The notes under the pieces are model-generated. The model was given only the letters and a program-made list of their open reading frames with translations, did not search any database and had not been told where the DNA came from. A program made the position numbers and the translations under genes. A stretch of 64,000 nt of DNA from Shouchella tritolerans (GTDB lineage: Bacteria; Bacillota; Bacilli; Bacillales; Bacillaceae_D): positions 1 to 64,000 of the forward strand of contig NZ_JAODPB010000003.1 of the NCBI RefSeq assembly GCF_025770735.1, read 5' to 3'. How positions within the stretch are numbered: the stretch's first letter is position 1; every line of letters begins with the position of its first letter. Below are positions 33,074 to 43,414 of this stretch, one piece after another.

Positions 33074-34414
33074 ATGGGTAAATATTTTGGGACAGATGGC
33101 GTTAGGGGGGTAGCCAATTCAGAGCTTACGCCTGAACTTGCGTTTAAGTTAGGTCGCGCTGGCGGCTATGTGCTAACGAAAGAGGCGGCGCAACCTAAGG
33201 TGCTGATTGGCCGGGATACGCGTATTTCTGGGGAAATGCTTGAGGCTTCCTTAGTGGCTGGTTTGCTTTCAATTGGCGCCGAAGTTATGCGCCTTGGGGT
33301 CATTTCAACTCCTGGCGTTGCGTTCCTGACCAAACAATTGAGCGCAACTGCTGGAATTATGATTTCTGCTTCTCATAATCCGGTAGAAGACAATGGCATT
33401 AAATTTTTCGGGTCTGACGGATTTAAGCTGCTTGATTCACAAGAAGAGGAGATAGAAGCACTCATTGACGGCGAAGATACGATGCCTCGTCCGATTGGTG
33501 GCGATATCGGCCAGTTAAATGACTATTTTGAGGGCGCCCAGAAATACATGCAGTTTTTAAAACAAACGGTTGAAGGCGGTTTTGAAGGAATCCACGTCGC
33601 CATTGACTGTGCCAACGGTGCTGCCTCATCGCTAGCTACGCACGTGCTGGCTGATCTTGACGCAGATATATCGTCGATGGGCTCTTCGCCAAACGGAACC
33701 AATATAAATGCATGCTGCGGCTCGACCCATCCTGAAGAGCTGGCAAAGCTAGTTGTAGAAAAACAGGCAGACGTAGGCCTGGCGTTTGACGGCGATGCCG
33801 ATCGTTTGATCGCAGTCGATGAAAATGGCGAGATTGTGGACGGCGACAAGATTATGTATATTATCGCTTCCTACTTAAAAGAACAAGGACGCCTGAACAA
33901 CAATACGGTTGTCACCACTGTAATGAGCAATCTCGGTTTTTATAAAGCACTCGAGGAAAAACAAATCGAAACGAAGCAGACGGCTGTAGGCGACCGGTAT
34001 GTGATGGAGGAAATGCGTAAAGGAAATTACAATCTTGGCGGCGAACAGTCTGGCCATATTATTTTTCTTGATTACAACACGACAGGCGATGGCTTGCTTA
34101 CAGGCGTGCAGCTTTTAAACATTATGAAACAAACAGGGAAGCCTTTGTCCGAACTTGCCGCAGGCATGAAAACATTCCCGCAATGCTTAATCAACGTCCG
34201 CGTCACGGATAAAGATGCAGTTAAAAACAATGCCCTCGTCCAACAAGAAATCCAACGTGTGGAAGAGGCAATGGCTGGCGAAGGCCGGATCCTCGTACGC
34301 CCGTCTGGCACCGAACCACTTGTGCGGGTGATGGTCGAAGCCAAAACCGATGAGTTGTGCCAACAATACGCCAACCAAATTGTCGATGTCGTAAAAGAAC
34401 AGCTTGGAGCTTGA
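33074..34414 (+). CDS. glmM: Phosphoglucosamine mutase GlmM
   Basis: 446 residues, full length. The active serine is Ser100 in [12 protein letters not shown], metal-binding DGDADR is present, substrate loop [10 protein letters not shown], and the phosphate-binding [12 protein letters not shown] lies near the C-terminus. It converts glucosamine-6-P to glucosamine-1-P for peptidoglycan synthesis. It also interacts with CdaA in related bacteria, which fits this operon. Confidence 0.97.
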   Translation: MGKYFGTDGVRGVANSELTPELAFKLGRAGGYVLTKEAAQPKVLIGRDTRISGEMLEASLVAGLLSIGAEVMRLGVISTPGVAFLTKQLSATAGIMISASHNPVEDNGIKFFGSDGFKLLDSQEEEIEALIDGEDTMPRPIGGDIGQLNDYFEGAQKYMQFLKQTVEGGFEGIHVAIDCANGAASSLATHVLADLDADISSMGSSPNGTNINACCGSTHPEELAKLVVEKQADVGLAFDGDADRLIAVDENGEIVDGDKIMYIIASYLKEQGRLNNNTVVTTVMSNLGFYKALEEKQIETKQTAVGDRYVMEEMRKGNYNLGGEQSGHIIFLDYNTTGDGLLTGVQLLNIMKQTGKPLSELAAGMKTFPQCLINVRVTDKDAVKNNALVQQEIQRVEEAMAGEGRILVRPSGTEPLVRVMVEAKTDELCQQYANQIVDVVKEQLGA

Positions 34415-34450
34415 TAAAAAAGCATTGCCGTAATAAGGCAATGCTTTTTT
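34415..34450 (+). terminator. Terminator of the cdaA-cdaR-glmM operon
   Basis: AAAAAGCATTGCC pairs with GGCAATGCTTTTTT around GTAATAA, directly after the glmM stop. Confidence 0.88.
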
Positions 34451-34563
34451 ATGTAGCCAAATTTCCGCTAGAACAAGTGCTGTTTTGCCCTTTTGAATAA
34501 CAAACCGTTCCGCCGAACGAAACAGGTGCATAGTTTAAAATTGTGGAGAACCTATGAAATCGA

Positions 34564-34592
34564 TTGACGGCAATTCTCCATTCCTTTATTAT
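34564..34592 (+). promoter_or_regulatory. Sigma-A promoter of glmS
   Basis: TTGACG (34564-34569), 17-bp spacer, TATTAT (34587-34592). Transcription would begin about 20 bases before the ribozyme cleavage site. Confidence 0.7.
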
Positions 34593-34617
34593 GAGTCTTG
34601 TATGAATTTCATACACC

Positions 34618-34800
34618 AAAGCGCCAGGACTGGCACGATGCCAGTTGACGAGGAGAGGGCTAATCGAACTTTCGGCGGGTTCCCTCCGGCTGCGTGTGAC
34701 AGCCGCAAGCTTTTGTCAAAACAATGGGGTGACCTGTTGCACAAAAACAAAAGCAGCACGCAACAAATTCAAAGAGTGGGGGCACGTCTGCCCCTGCAGG
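34618..34800 (+). ncRNA. glmS ribozyme/riboswitch
   Basis: The leader carries the glmS ribozyme hallmarks: the cleavage site A34620/GCGCC, then TTGACGAGGAGAGGG, TATCGAA-like TAATCGAACTTTCGGCGGG, the P3 region ending in CAGCCG, and the distal ATGGGGTGACCTGTTG. With glucosamine-6-P bound it cuts its own mRNA and lowers glmS expression. The 3' limit is approximate. A long open frame through it (from 34645) is not coding. Confidence 0.93.
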
Positions 34801-34833
34801 TCGATGCTCCCACTGCGGGAGGATACGAAAAAT

Positions 34834-36636
34834 ATGTGTGGAATTGTTGGGTACATCGGAAATGAGGATGCAAAGGAAATCTTGCTAAGTGGTCTGGAAA
34901 AACTGGAATACCGCGGCTACGACTCCGCTGGCATTGCAGTCCGGACAGAAAGCGGTACCGAGGTGTTTAAGGAAAAGGGCCGAATCGCCACATTGCGCAA
35001 GGCTGTTGATGAAAATGTCCACTCAACAGTCGGAATCGGGCATACGCGCTGGGCGACTCATGGTGTCCCAAGCCAATTAAACGCACACCCTCATCAAAGC
35101 GCAACAGAACGGTATACGCTCGTACACAATGGTGTCATTGAAAACTACGAGCAAATTAAGCGCGATTATTTAGCCGATGTACAGCTAAAAAGCGATACGG
35201 ACACGGAAGTGATTGTTCAGTTTATTGAACAATTGGCTGGGGAAGGACTTACAACCGAAGAAGCTGTCAGCAAAGCGCTCTCGCTTATGAAGGGCTCTTA
35301 TGCGATTGCTCTTCTTGATAAGGAAGACCCAGACACCATTTTTGTCGGAAAAAACAAGAGCCCGCTTTTAGTTGGTGTTGGCGAAAATGCGAATGTCGTT
35401 GCCTCAGACGCAATGGCGATGCTTACTGTCACCGATCAATTTATTGAAATTATGGATGAAGAGCTCGTGATAGTCAAACGCGATCGTATTGAAATCAAAA
35501 CATTGGCCGGTGATGTGCAAGAGCGCAAGCCTTACACAGCCGAGCTTGATGTAAGCGACATTGAAAAAGGCACATACGCCCACTTTATGCTAAAAGAGAT
35601 TGATGAACAACCATTCGTCATTCGCAACATCATCCAAAAGTACCAACACGAAGATGGCAGCACGCGCCTCGATGAAGACATCCGCGCAGCAATGAAAGAA
35701 AGCGACCGGATTTACGTTGTTGCAGCAGGAACAAGCTACCATGCTGGCCTAGTTGGAAAACAGCTGCTCGAACGCGTTTCCGGCAAACCGACAGAAGTGC
35801 ATATTGCGAGCGAATTTTTGTACAATATGCCGCTCTTATCTGAAAAACCACTCTTTGTCTTTATTTCACAAAGCGGCGAAACTGCTGATTCCCGCGGCGT
35901 GCTTGTGAACGTCAAAAAACAAGGCCACCGCACGCTTACAATTACAAATGTGCCAGGATCGACGCTTTCCCGTGAAGCCGATTATACGCTGCACACGTTT
36001 GCAGGGCCAGAAATAGCTGTCGCTTCTACAAAAGCATACACAGCACAAATTGCTGTTCTCGCCTTGCTTGCCGTTGATGTAGCCAATGCAGCAGGAAAGG
36101 CGCTTGATTTTGACTTGCTGCAGGAGCTAGCCATTGCCGCAAATGCAATGGAGTCGCTCTGCAACCAAAAAGACGAAATGGAACAAATTGCCCGCGACTA
36201 CCTATCCGTGACGCGCAATGCATTCTTCATCGGCCGCACATCCGATTACTTCGTAGCTCTTGAAGGTGCATTGAAGCTAAAAGAGATTTCCTACATTCAA
36301 GCAGAAGGATTTGCCGGCGGCGAACTGAAGCATGGCACTATCGCGCTTATTGAAGACGGAACGCCTGTCATTGCCCTCGCTACACAAGAACATGTCAATT
36401 TAAGCATTCGTGGCAATGTTCAAGAAGTCGCAAGCCGAGGCGCAGCCACAGCGATCATTTCGATGGAAGGCCTTGACCAAGAAGGCGATGCTGTCGTCTT
36501 GCCCCGGGTACACGAGTTGCTGACACCACTTGTATCGGTCATTCCGACACAGCTGATTGCCTACTATGCCGCGCTGCACAGAGGCTGCGACGTCGACAAA
36601 CCACGGAACTTGGCGAAGAGCGTGACGGTGGAGTAG
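34834..36636 (+). CDS. glmS: Glutamine-fructose-6-phosphate aminotransferase GlmS
   Basis: 600 residues, the normal length when started at ATG 34834, which exposes the catalytic Cys2 (MCGIVGYIG). GGGAGGA is 9 bp upstream. The glutaminase domain (residues 1-~235, with GHTRWATHG and HNGVIENY) is followed by two SIS domains ([18 protein letters not shown]) and the C-terminal [12 protein letters not shown]. It makes glucosamine-6-P from fructose-6-P and glutamine. Controlled by the upstream ribozyme. Confidence 0.97.
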   Translation: MCGIVGYIGNEDAKEILLSGLEKLEYRGYDSAGIAVRTESGTEVFKEKGRIATLRKAVDENVHSTVGIGHTRWATHGVPSQLNAHPHQSATERYTLVHNGVIENYEQIKRDYLADVQLKSDTDTEVIVQFIEQLAGEGLTTEEAVSKALSLMKGSYAIALLDKEDPDTIFVGKNKSPLLVGVGENANVVASDAMAMLTVTDQFIEIMDEELVIVKRDRIEIKTLAGDVQERKPYTAELDVSDIEKGTYAHFMLKEIDEQPFVIRNIIQKYQHEDGSTRLDEDIRAAMKESDRIYVVAAGTSYHAGLVGKQLLERVSGKPTEVHIASEFLYNMPLLSEKPLFVFISQSGETADSRGVLVNVKKQGHRTLTITNVPGSTLSREADYTLHTFAGPEIAVASTKAYTAQIAVLALLAVDVANAAGKALDFDLLQELAIAANAMESLCNQKDEMEQIARDYLSVTRNAFFIGRTSDYFVALEGALKLKEISYIQAEGFAGGELKHGTIALIEDGTPVIALATQEHVNLSIRGNVQEVASRGAATAIISMEGLDQEGDAVVLPRVHELLTPLVSVIPTQLIAYYAALHRGCDVDKPRNLAKSVTVE

Positions 36637-36796
36637 GGTTGTTGTCATATTGAATTGAAAATGTGGGTTTGAAATAAAGTTGAATGTTTTGAAAAAAGTC
36701 GAATCGTTTCTCCCCTTTAGATATGATTGATATGCTCCCCTTTAGGTAGACAGATTAAAATATAAAAATCTGGCTACTTATGGGGGAGTATTTGTT

Positions 36797-37471
36797 ATGT
36801 CCAAAAGGTCTTACTCAGTAAAAAAGAAATACGAGGTATTAAACGCATTAGAGGATTATTCAAAAAATGAATTAAAGTCAATATATAACGTAGACAATTC
36901 AACGATTTTGGAATGGAAATATAAGTATAATAAACATGGGATGGAAGGTCTAAAAGAGTCTTCTACCTGGAAAAGGTATTCAAAGGATCTGAAACTAGCC
37001 GCCGTAAAAGAGTATCTGTCTGGTATGTATTCGATCCGTGAGGTTACTCGAATGTATGAAATCTCGGACGCCTCTGTCCTCAGAGACTGGATTAGGAAGT
37101 ATACTAGTCATAGTGAATTAAAAGATACGTCACCAGGAAGGACGAGCTCTATGACGAAGGGAAGAAAAACGACTTGGGAAGAACGAATCCACATTGTACA
37201 GGCTTGTTTGGAGAACGGAAAAGCTTACCAAGAAGCAGCCAATACGTATCATGTTTCTTATCAACAAGTCTATCAATGGGTGAAGAAGTATGAAGAGGGC
37301 GGAGAGGAAGCGTTGAAAGATAAACGTGGTAGTAAAAAAGAAGAAGCTCTACTCACTCCAGAAGAGAAAATCCAACTTCAAATGAAAAAGTTAGAAAGAG
37401 AAAATGAACGGTTACGTGCGGAGAATGCTTTCCTAAAAAAGTTGGAAGAGGTCGAAAGGAGGCGAAACTAA
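36797..37471 (+). CDS. IS3-family transposase OrfA
   Basis: 224 residues with tandem helix-turn-helix domains (KYEVLNALEDYSKNELKSIY, IREVTRMYEISDASVLRDWI, YQEAANTYHVSYQQVYQWVK) and a C-terminal leucine-zipper-like helix (MKKLERENERLRAENAFLKK). It binds the ends of the IS. Near its end the heptamer A AAA AAG (37435-37441) sits in frame for -1 frameshifting into orfB, the usual route to the OrfAB transposase. Confidence 0.9.
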   Translation: MSKRSYSVKKKYEVLNALEDYSKNELKSIYNVDNSTILEWKYKYNKHGMEGLKESSTWKRYSKDLKLAAVKEYLSGMYSIREVTRMYEISDASVLRDWIRKYTSHSELKDTSPGRTSSMTKGRKTTWEERIHIVQACLENGKAYQEAANTYHVSYQQVYQWVKKYEEGGEEALKDKRGSKKEEALLTPEEKIQLQMKKLERENERLRAENAFLKKLEEVERRRN

Positions 37472-38348
37472 ATCAAATACGATTTGAAGATAACTATGTC
37501 GCCATTCAAGAGCTTCAAAAGGAAGAGAGCTTTTCGATTCTTCTACTTTGTGAGATTGCTGGTATTTCTAGAGCTGTTTACTACAAATGGCTGAAACGAA
37601 CCCCTTCTGACCGAGAACGTCTCAATGAGGAAATCATAAAAAGATGAAAGTCCTTCATGAAAAAGTCGATCGCACCTTTGGCTATCGCCAAATGACGCTA
37701 CACATGAATAGAGCGTTTGAAGAGAAATTAAATGAAAAGAGAATCTATCGACTGATGAACGTGGCTCATTTACGCTCGGTTATTCGGCTAAAGAAGAAAC
37801 CATATAAACGATCCACCCCTCAACATGTGGCTGAAAACCGATTAAACCGCGAGTTTACAGCTGTTCAACCAAATGAAAAATGGGTGACGGATGTGACAGA
37901 ATTGAAGTATGGCCAATCAAAAAAGGCCTATTTAAGCGCGATACGTGATCTTTATGATGGATCCATTGTCAGTTATGTTCTAGGGCATGCCAATAATAAT
38001 TCACTTGTATTCAAGACGCTTGACCAGGCCACAGAACAATTAGCTGGTGAACATCTACTTATCCATAGTGACAGAGGGTTCCAATATACCTCTAAAGGGT
38101 TTAAACGGAAGATCGATGCGGCCAAGATGACACAAAGTATGTCACGAGTTGGTCGGTGTATTGATAATGGACCAATGGAATCTTTTTGGGGAACACTGAA
38201 GAGTGAGAAGTATGGTTTACATAAATATAAAACATTTGAGGAACTTTCGCTTGCGATAGACGAGTACATCCATTTTTATAATCATCATCGATACCAAAGA
38301 CGATTAGACGGCCTTAGCCCTATGGAGTATAGAGCTAAAGCCGCTTAA
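37441..38348 (+). pseudogene. IS3-family transposase OrfB, frameshifted
   Basis: The -1 frame from the slippery site runs through NQIRFEDNYVAIQELQKEES...GISRAVYYKWL and stops at TGA 37645-37647. One base missing in an A run (37638-37642) puts the rest in another frame, which continues intact from 37644: YRQMTLHMNR, then the rve core with VTDVTELKYG (D), IHSDRGFQYTS (D) and MESFWGTLKSEKYG (E). All three catalytic DDE residues remain, but the full transposase cannot be made without a second frameshift. Confidence 0.85.
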
Positions 38349-38517
38349 ATTATTTTTTTATTTCCACTGTCTACTTGACGGGGTGCAGAAATAGGTCAAT
38401 ATCTTGAATAGCGTATTGTGAAAAATATTATATATTGTAAATAATTGGTATAAGTAAAAAGTGATTCAAGATTGAATATGTATTAGCTTTCAATATTTCT
38501 ACAACCTGATCATTCAT

Positions 38518-38562
38518 AAAAATAGCCCTAAATTTACATATAAAAATTGGGGCTATTTTTTA
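38518..38562 (+). terminator. Hairpin terminator in the 38.4-38.7 kb gap
   Basis: AAAAATAGCCC pairs with GGGCTATTTTT around a 20-base loop. The region 38388-38670 otherwise has no gene. Confidence 0.6.
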
Positions 38563-38670
38563 TGGCCTACGATGTTCGAGACATTGACCAACATAATTAC
38601 AAGCCCCCTTTTCGTTATTTTATAGAAATCACGCACAAATTCGAATGAAAAAAATAACCCAAACACATGA

Positions 38671-38704
38671 CTTGACAATAGTTGATTAGTCAACTATTGT
38701 CAAG
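38671..38704. promoter_or_regulatory. MarR-type operator over a promoter
   Basis: Fifteen bases (38671-38685) are the exact reverse complement of 38690-38704. The element contains TTGACA (38672-38677) and, 17 bp later, TATTGT (38695-38700), so the palindrome covers a promoter. The MarR gene at 39249 is the likely repressor. Confidence 0.75.
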
Positions 38705-38738
38705 TCCGATTCTATTTTCAGAAAGGAAGGTGCATACT

Positions 38739-39174
38739 ATGTTAAAACAAAAAACAGCTTTAGAAAAACTAATGGAGACGACGAAACAGAAAAGAAAGAG
38801 TTGCGCACGACTGCCTTTAACCAAGAACAAATTGAAACTTCATCAGCTATTATTGCCGTATTAGGTGATATTGAAATGTATAAAAATGCAAAACACATTT
38901 ATGATTTTAACGTTGAACTTGATTACAAGCCTCGTGATATTGCGGACATGATGATTGCCAATTCAGAGTCTAACTATGGCAGTTTTACTGATGCAGTTCG
39001 TTCAAATATTGCCCATTTAGATATTGGTCTAATTTCGATGCAAGGAGTACTAAAAAATACGAGCTACCTGTTAAAGAATTACCAATGCTTTTAATTGCAA
39101 TTGGTAAAGCGGCTATGCCAGCACGTAATTCTTCACGTTTACCTTCCGATCAAGTAATTCGTTTTTCTAACTAA
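38739..39174 (+). pseudogene. Nitroreductase (YodC-like), deleted and frameshifted
   Basis: After GAAAGGAAGG and an ATG (38739), a short leader changes frame into LRTTAFNQEQIETSSAIIAV and IGxx-like SNIAHLDIGLISMQ, then after a deletion LPVKELPMLLIAIGKAAMPA and a stop at 39172-39174. These parts match a YodC-type FMN nitroreductase, but the N-terminal flavin-binding part and a central block of some 20 residues are missing. The gene is dead. In Bacillus, YodC and azoreductase genes belong to a MarR/DUF24-controlled quinone-stress regulon. Confidence 0.75.
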
Positions 39175-39248
39175 ACTTAAGAACTAGCAATTATCGTTTA
39201 TGTGTTTTAGACCTAAATTTCAAATAAATTTATACAAGGAGGGATCGC

Positions 39249-39677
39249 ATGACAAACTATTTCGATGAAAAAAAGCAAATGATTACGATAATAAGAGCAT
39301 TAGATCGTCATATTACGCAAATTTTTGAAAAGAGAACGGATGTTAGTTTTACGCGATTTGAGATTTTAGCTGCACTTCAGTGTCAAGGTATTGTGACGCA
39401 AAAAGATCTTCAGCAAACGTTAGCCATTGATCAAGCTGCTGTTACACGTCATTTAAAAATGTTAGAGCAGCAGGAATCTATTGAGCGAAAGCGCAATGAG
39501 AAAAATAACCGTGAAGTATTAGTTGCCATTACCGAAAAAGGGATGGCACTATTACAGGATTGTACAATTTTTAAAGATGTATTAATGGATGAATTGTACG
39601 AGGGTTTTGCTGAAGATGATGTGCAGCAATTTAAACAATATTTACTACGTTTATACGAAAACACTTTAAAACAGTAA
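39249..39677 (+). CDS. MarR-family transcriptional regulator
   Basis: 142-residue winged-helix protein: TRFEILAALQCQGIVTQKDL, recognition helix AIDQAAVTRHLKMLEQQ, wing RKRNEKNNREVLVAITEKG. Cysteines at about 50 (ALQCQG) and 110 (QDCTIF) could sense oxidants or electrophiles, but this is speculation. AAGGAGG precedes the ATG. It lies between the nitroreductase relic and a DsbA-family gene and probably binds the palindrome at 38671-38704. Confidence 0.88.
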   Translation: MTNYFDEKKQMITIIRALDRHITQIFEKRTDVSFTRFEILAALQCQGIVTQKDLQQTLAIDQAAVTRHLKMLEQQESIERKRNEKNNREVLVAITEKGMALLQDCTIFKDVLMDELYEGFAEDDVQQFKQYLLRLYENTLKQ

Positions 39678-39731
39678 TACTACGGTATTTTCATTACGAA
39701 GCAAAATAAAAAATTGAAGGAGTGTTGAACA

Positions 39732-40439
39732 ATGAAAATTGAAGTTTGGTCAGACTATGAATGTCCATTTTGTTATATCGGGAAACGTCAGTTAGAGAAG
39801 GCGATTCAAGACTCAGGCTATGAAGGTCAAATTGAAGTGGAGTATAAAAGTTACTTATTAAATCCTACTACACCAGTCGATACAACCGAAACAGTTTATG
39901 AGACATTAAGTAAAAAATACAATTCTTCTATTGATGAAGTAAAAAAAATGACTGCTGGTATAACAGAAAGAGCGAAAGAAGTAGGGTTAAACTACAATTT
40001 TGATGATATGAAATCAGTAAATACAGTGAAGGCCCATCGTTTAACAAAATGGGTAGAAGCACAACATACCGCATTAAGTGCTAAATTTATGGAAACGGTT
40101 TTAGAAGCTTACTTCTTAGATGGTAAGGCTATTGGACAAGATGAAGAGCTTTTATCAATTATTGAAGATTTAGGCTTAAATAAAGAAGAAGCAGAGAAAG
40201 TATTAAACAGTGATCAGTATATAGATGCTGTGAATCAAGATATTTATGAAGCACGTCAAGTTGGTGTTCGTGGTGTTCCGTTTTTTGTATTCAACAATAA
40301 ATGGGGGATTGCAGGTGCGGAGCCACAGCATATATTTGAGCAAACGATTGAAAAAGCTGCACAAGATGCAGGCTTAAAACGTGCTCTTAAAATTGTTGGT
40401 GAAGGCCCAGTTTGTACAGATGAATCATGTGATATTTAA
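39732..40439 (+). CDS. DsbA-family oxidoreductase (FrnE-like)
   Basis: 235 residues with a thioredoxin fold, active site SDYECPFCYIGKR (CPFC), an inserted helical domain and the cis-Pro loop GVRGVPFFVFNNKWGIAGAEP. It ends in a Cys pair ([10 protein letters not shown]). FrnE-like proteins are cytosolic disulfide isomerases/oxidoreductases linked to thiol stress and found with quinone- or diamide-induced genes. GGAG is 9 bp before the ATG. The last 29 bases are part of a 150-bp repeat found again at 43415. Confidence 0.88.
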   Translation: MKIEVWSDYECPFCYIGKRQLEKAIQDSGYEGQIEVEYKSYLLNPTTPVDTTETVYETLSKKYNSSIDEVKKMTAGITERAKEVGLNYNFDDMKSVNTVKAHRLTKWVEAQHTALSAKFMETVLEAYFLDGKAIGQDEELLSIIEDLGLNKEEAEKVLNSDQYIDAVNQDIYEARQVGVRGVPFFVFNNKWGIAGAEPQHIFEQTIEKAAQDAGLKRALKIVGEGPVCTDESCDI

Positions 40440-40560
40440 AATTGGTCGAAAGTCCGAAGGAATTCAAGATAACTGTGAAACGGTTAGCTTAATGAACGAT
40501 AAAAAATATATCATAGTAAATGCACGTGGTGGTAACTTTTCTACTTCAAAAATAGCTTCA
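40411..40560 (+). repeat. 150-bp direct repeat, copy 1
   Basis: It matches 43415-43564 at 146 of 150 positions. It begins inside the 3' end of the FrnE-like gene and continues into an azoreductase gene fragment. The two copies enclose hemA, hemX and the broken hemC. Confidence 0.93.
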
Positions 40561-40575
40561 ATGGTTATGATGTAA
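40438..40575 (+). pseudogene. Azoreductase (AzoR) fragment 1
   Basis: The frame reads [20 protein letters not shown], then [20 protein letters not shown], followed by unrelated residues and a stop. The NARGG(N/I)(Y/F)S part is a conserved segment of FMN-dependent NADH azoreductases. Only about 40 residues remain. Confidence 0.65.
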
Positions 40576-40614
40576 TTAAAGGTATGAAATAGAAAGTGAA
40601 GGTGTCATGGAGCC

Positions 40615-41979
40615 ATGCATACCATCGTAGTGGGTGTAAACTTTCGTACAGCGCCAGTAGAGATTCGCGAACGATTGTCTTTCGTTGAATCAGAAATACC
40701 ACAGGCGATGCGAGCATTACAAGAGCAGAAAAGCATATTGGAAAATGTAATTGTCTCGACATGTAGTCGGTCTGAAATCTATGCGATTGTCGATCAGTTG
40801 CATACTGGACGATATTATATAAAACAATTCCTTGCCAATTGGTTCAATATCTCAATGGAATCGTTCTCTTCTTATTTATACATTTATGAAAATGATGAAG
40901 CAAGAGAACATTTATTCCGTGTGACTACAGGAATAGATTCAATGGTATGTGGAGAAACGCAAATTCTTGGACAAGTACGTAAAAGTTTCTTAGAAGGTCA
41001 AGAACGTGGAACAACTGGAACGGTGTTTAATCAATTGTTTAAACAGTCTATTACACTTGCCAAACGAGCACATACAGAAACAGCTATCGGTGAAAACGCG
41101 GTCTCTGTATCTTATGCAGCGGTTGAGCTTGCGAAGAAAATTTTTGGTTCATTGAAAAACAAACATGTTGTTATTTTGGGTGCTGGAAAAATGGGCGAAT
41201 TGGCGATTAAAAATCTGCACAGTAATGGTGCAGGAAAAGTCACCGTTATCAATCGTACATTAGAAAAAGCACAATTACTTGCAGATAAATTTGATGGACA
41301 AGCAAAATCCATGCAAGAGCTTCAATGTGCATTACACGAAGCTGACATTTTAATTAGTTCAACAGGTTCGATAAATTTCGTCATTGATTTAGAGTTAATG
41401 GAGTTAGTTGAACGTCTACGCAAAGGTAAACCATTGTTTATGGTAGACATTGCTGTTCCACGTGATTTAGATCCACGCATTGGCGAACTTGCAAATGTAT
41501 TCTTGTATGATATTGATGATTTACAAGGTATTGTTGAAGCAAATTTAGTAGAACGTCAACGTGCAGCAAACGAAATCATGCTGATGATTGAGCTTGAATT
41601 GGTACAGTTTAAAGACTGGATGGGTACATTAGGTGTGGTACCTGTTATTTCAGCTCTTCGTCAAAAAGCCTCTCAAATTCAAGAAGATACAATGGTTAGC
41701 ATCGAAAACAAAATGCCTGATCTTACAGAGCGTGAACGTAAAATTTTGAGTAAGCATACAAAATCAATTATTAATCAATTATTAAAAGAACCAATTCTAC
41801 AAGCAAAAGAACTTGCTTCTACTTCAAATTCTCATGAACAACTGCAATTATTCCAACAAATTTTTGGGATCGAAGAAGAAGTACAAAAAGAAAAAGAACG
41901 TCAATTACTGATTACGAAACAACAAGTGGAAGTTGTTGAAGAAACACAACAAGTAGTTAATCCACGCTATTCATATTAA
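40615..41979 (+). CDS. hemA: Glutamyl-tRNA reductase HemA (extra, diverged copy)
   Basis: 454 residues, intact. N-terminal catalytic domain with Cys50 in [12 protein letters not shown], then [17 protein letters not shown], the NADPH-binding [17 protein letters not shown] and the C-terminal dimerisation helix. It makes glutamate-1-semialdehyde from Glu-tRNA, the first step of heme synthesis. The usual active-site motif STCNRTE reads STCSRSE, and MVLGET reads MVCGET. The sequence looks Lysinibacillus-like and AT-rich, so this is probably an imported second copy; a native hem locus should exist elsewhere. Confidence 0.9.
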   Translation: MHTIVVGVNFRTAPVEIRERLSFVESEIPQAMRALQEQKSILENVIVSTCSRSEIYAIVDQLHTGRYYIKQFLANWFNISMESFSSYLYIYENDEAREHLFRVTTGIDSMVCGETQILGQVRKSFLEGQERGTTGTVFNQLFKQSITLAKRAHTETAIGENAVSVSYAAVELAKKIFGSLKNKHVVILGAGKMGELAIKNLHSNGAGKVTVINRTLEKAQLLADKFDGQAKSMQELQCALHEADILISSTGSINFVIDLELMELVERLRKGKPLFMVDIAVPRDLDPRIGELANVFLYDIDDLQGIVEANLVERQRAANEIMLMIELELVQFKDWMGTLGVVPVISALRQKASQIQEDTMVSIENKMPDLTERERKILSKHTKSIINQLLKEPILQAKELASTSNSHEQLQLFQQIFGIEEEVQKEKERQLLITKQQVEVVEETQQVVNPRYSY

Positions 41980-42068
41980 TTCAAGTTAAGAGGCGTTTTC
42001 GTATCTGTATGGTAAACTATACATGCGAAAACACTATTTTTATGTCTTAAGCGAAATGGGGTAAGGTA

Positions 42069-42899
42069 TTGGCGGATTTGACCATGACAAGGCTGCATGA
42101 AGTAATAGTTATCCTCTATGGAATCAGTCTTGTATTTTACTTCATCGATTATTTAGATACAGATTCAAAAGCACAGCGCATTGCATTTTGGTTATTAAGC
42201 ACAGTGTGGATCTTGCAGACGGTTTTCTTAGTCCTATACATTGTCGAAACAAAGCGCTTTCCAATCTTGACGCTGTTTGAAAGCATTTATTTTTATGCCT
42301 GGTTGTTGCTTTCGTTATCTATCGTGCTTCAACTTACATACCGCGTGTTGGTACCTGTTTTCTTCTTAAATGTGATTGGCTTTATATTTATTACCATTCA
42401 TACATTTGGTCCTAGTCAAATTGAACAGTCACCAGTAGGGGAAACACTTCTTTCTGAGCTGTTAATTATCCATATTACATTTGCCATTCTTTCTTATGTG
42501 GCATTTTCGTTATCGTTCGTCTTCTCGGCGCTTTATCATATTTTGTATCGTCTTTTAAAGAAAAAGAAATGGACTAAACAGTTTGGCAAATTACCTTCAC
42601 TTGATCAGACTGAAAAAGGCATGACGATTTCGATTGTCACAGGCATACCGTTTCTGTTGGTTAGCTTGATTCTTGGTCTACAATGGGCATATGTATCAAT
42701 TAATGAGTTTTCATTAGCTGATGTGAAGATATTCGGATCGTTTGTTTTACTATTTGTTTATGTCTTCTTATTTTATCGGCATCAAAAAGGCAAATTGCAA
42801 GGAACAAATTATGCATGGGGACATGTATATGCATTCCTTTTAGTATTAATAAACTTCTTTTTAGGAAGTCGTTTATCTGACTTTCATTTTTGGTATTAA
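42069..42899 (+). CDS. hemX: HemX-like membrane protein (cytochrome c assembly type)
   Basis: 276 residues with eight or so membrane helices, including ETKRFPILTLFESIYFYAWL (the tryptophan/histidine-poor HemX variant of the CcsA-like fold), HITFAILSYVAFSLSFVFSALYH, and GHVYAFLLVLINFFLGSRLSDFHFWY at the end. In Bacillus, HemX follows hemA and lowers the HemA protein level. The start is a TTG after GGGGTAAGG. The hemA-hemX-hemC order is preserved. Confidence 0.85.
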   Translation: MADLTMTRLHEVIVILYGISLVFYFIDYLDTDSKAQRIAFWLLSTVWILQTVFLVLYIVETKRFPILTLFESIYFYAWLLLSLSIVLQLTYRVLVPVFFLNVIGFIFITIHTFGPSQIEQSPVGETLLSELLIIHITFAILSYVAFSLSFVFSALYHILYRLLKKKKWTKQFGKLPSLDQTEKGMTISIVTGIPFLLVSLILGLQWAYVSINEFSLADVKIFGSFVLLFVYVFLFYRHQKGKLQGTNYAWGHVYAFLLVLINFFLGSRLSDFHFWY

Positions 42900-42934
42900 A
42901 ATCTAACTACAGCTAAAGCGGGGTATTTTCTATT

Positions 42935-43414
42935 ATGAGAAAAATTATTGTAGGTTCAAGAAGAAGTAAATTAGCATTAACACAAACGAACTGGTTTATT
43001 GACCAATTAAAAGAAGCGGGCTCGCCATTTGAATTTGAAGTAAAAGAAATCGTCACTAAAGGAGATCAAATCGTAGACGTGCAGCTTTCGAAAGTTGGCG
43101 GTAAAGGTTTGTTCGTAAAAGAAATTGAACAAGCTCTATACGACAAAGAAATCGACTTTGCGGTTCATATTATGAAGGACATGCCTTCAGAGTTGCCAGA
43201 AGGCCTTGTCATTGGGTGTATTCCTCCGCGAAGATGCGCGTGACGCATTCATTTCAACTGATCATGTGAAGTTTATGGAACTTCCAGTAGGTGCACAAGT
43301 AGTTTACGACGTGCTTCTCAACTTTTAATGTTGTGTCCAGACATTGAAATTAAATGGATTCGTGGAAATGTAGATACACGTTTAGCGAAGCTTGAAACTG
43401 AAGAGTACGATGCC
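42935..43414 (+). pseudogene. Hydroxymethylbilane synthase HemC, truncated and frameshifted
   Basis: It opens correctly ([20 protein letters not shown] ... [13 protein letters not shown] ... [14 protein letters not shown]), loses a base near 43229 (PPRRCA and stop in place of [10 protein letters not shown]), then loses about 10 bases near 43300 (GAQV joined to SLRRASQLL). It breaks off after ETEEYDAF exactly where the second 150-bp repeat begins. The cofactor-binding C-terminal half is absent. Confidence 0.88.

Larger units (their letters stand above)
36733..38387 (+). mobile_element. IS3-family (IS150-like) insertion sequence
   Basis: A 1,655-bp element bounded by imperfect 21-bp inverted repeats (36733-36753 and 38367-38387, 17 of 21 matching; outer ends TGC...GCA). 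It contains overlapping orfA and orfB with an A6G slippery site. I could not see a clear short target duplication. It marks the join between the housekeeping block and the AT-rich imported block. Confidence 0.85.

Noticed and set aside
32428-33117. 229-codon minus-strand open frame opposite cdaR
   Set aside because: A Ser/Thr-rich shadow of the cdaR coding frame; cdaR is well supported.
34645-34833. N-terminal extension of glmS by 63 codons
   Set aside because: It lies in the glmS ribozyme, and GlmS needs Cys at position 2, which only the start at 34834 provides.
34554-34865. 103-codon open frame before glmS
   Set aside because: It coincides with the glmS promoter and ribozyme and has no protein-like features.
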